Of a DNA stretch of 64,000 nt, positions 63,974 through 64,000 are shown piece after piece (the first letter of the stretch is position 1; every line of letters begins with the position of its first letter). The DNA is from Paraburkholderia bryophila (GTDB lineage: Bacteria > Pseudomonadota > Gammaproteobacteria > Burkholderiales > Burkholderiaceae). The stretch spans positions 248,001-312,000 of the forward strand of contig NZ_QLTK01000005.1 of NCBI RefSeq assembly GCF_003269035.1, written 5' to 3'. A program made the translations under genes and the position numbers. Below the pieces are notes generated by a model that was given only the letters and a program-made list of their open reading frames with translations, did no database searches and was not told where the DNA came from.

Positions 63974-64000
63974 GATTGCAATACATTTGATTCGAGATTT

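Overview
The window looks like chromosomal DNA of a Burkholderiaceae bacterium, most likely Paraburkholderia. The reasons are the high GC content, start-to-stop overlaps of the ATGA type, families common in that group (DUF4148, AidA/PixA, DUF3309, DUF2783), and many solute transporters paired with LacI, IclR, RpiR, AraC and MocR regulators. I see no rRNA, tRNA, CRISPR array, insertion sequence, phage gene or replication origin. Coding density is high except around 10.4-10.9, 34.1-35.3, 37.6-38.1 and 47.7-48.2 kb.

Region by region. 0-2.6 kb: the end of a drug-efflux MFS pump, a DUF3309 peptide and a glucose-dehydrogenase-like SDR. 2.6-10.2 kb: a catabolic locus with a four-carbon acid sugar kinase, a RuBisCO-like protein, a VOC protein, a fused TRAP transporter with its binding protein, and a divergent LacI regulator. 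10.4-15.9 kb: a 24-residue peptide, an Lrp regulator, a second MFS, then a nitroreductase behind a Fur-like palindrome, an unknown gene, a degenerate phosphopantetheinyl-transferase-like protein and a true Sfp-type enzyme. 16.0-22.6 kb: an aromatic-catabolism module (ACS-family MFS, DUF2783, FAD monooxygenase, unusual metallo-beta-lactamase-fold protein) facing two tandem IclR regulators. 22.7-27.4 kb: a three-gene cell-envelope operon of unknown role. 27.6-34.1 kb: an ABC sugar or polyol uptake system with an SDR and an RpiR regulator, with two matching operator candidates.

34.1-35.3 kb is AT-rich, with nested inverted repeats. It precedes a secreted glycoside-hydrolase-like protein with a Pro-Thr linker (35.3-37.6 kb), a family 2 glycosyltransferase and a flippase-like membrane protein. 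40.0-43.2 kb holds a metallophosphoesterase and a PiT phosphate transporter, divergent around a Pho-box-like site; another phosphatase with a weaker Pho-like site lies at 58.3-60.0 kb. 43.2-47.7 kb holds a large unknown Ser/Thr-rich protein, two exported proteins sharing a C-terminal Cys motif, and a LytS/LytTR two-component system on the same strand. 48.2-50.7 kb holds two tandem AidA/PixA genes, a DUF3455 lipoprotein and a glutathione transferase. 50.6-57.6 kb holds a DMT exporter, an AraC/alcohol-dehydrogenase pair, a MocR regulator divergent from a reductase-cupin pair, and a nucleoside deoxyribosyltransferase-like protein. 57.7-64 kb holds envelope and stress proteins, a GGDEF-EAL protein and a ferredoxin operon cut by the window end.

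The most promising systems are the RuBisCO-like/kinase/TRAP locus, which resembles the 3-oxo-isoapionate part of apiose catabolism but lacks the oxidoisomerase, and the two Cys-motif exported proteins beside the LytTR system. All functional calls rest on reading motifs by eye; no database search was run.
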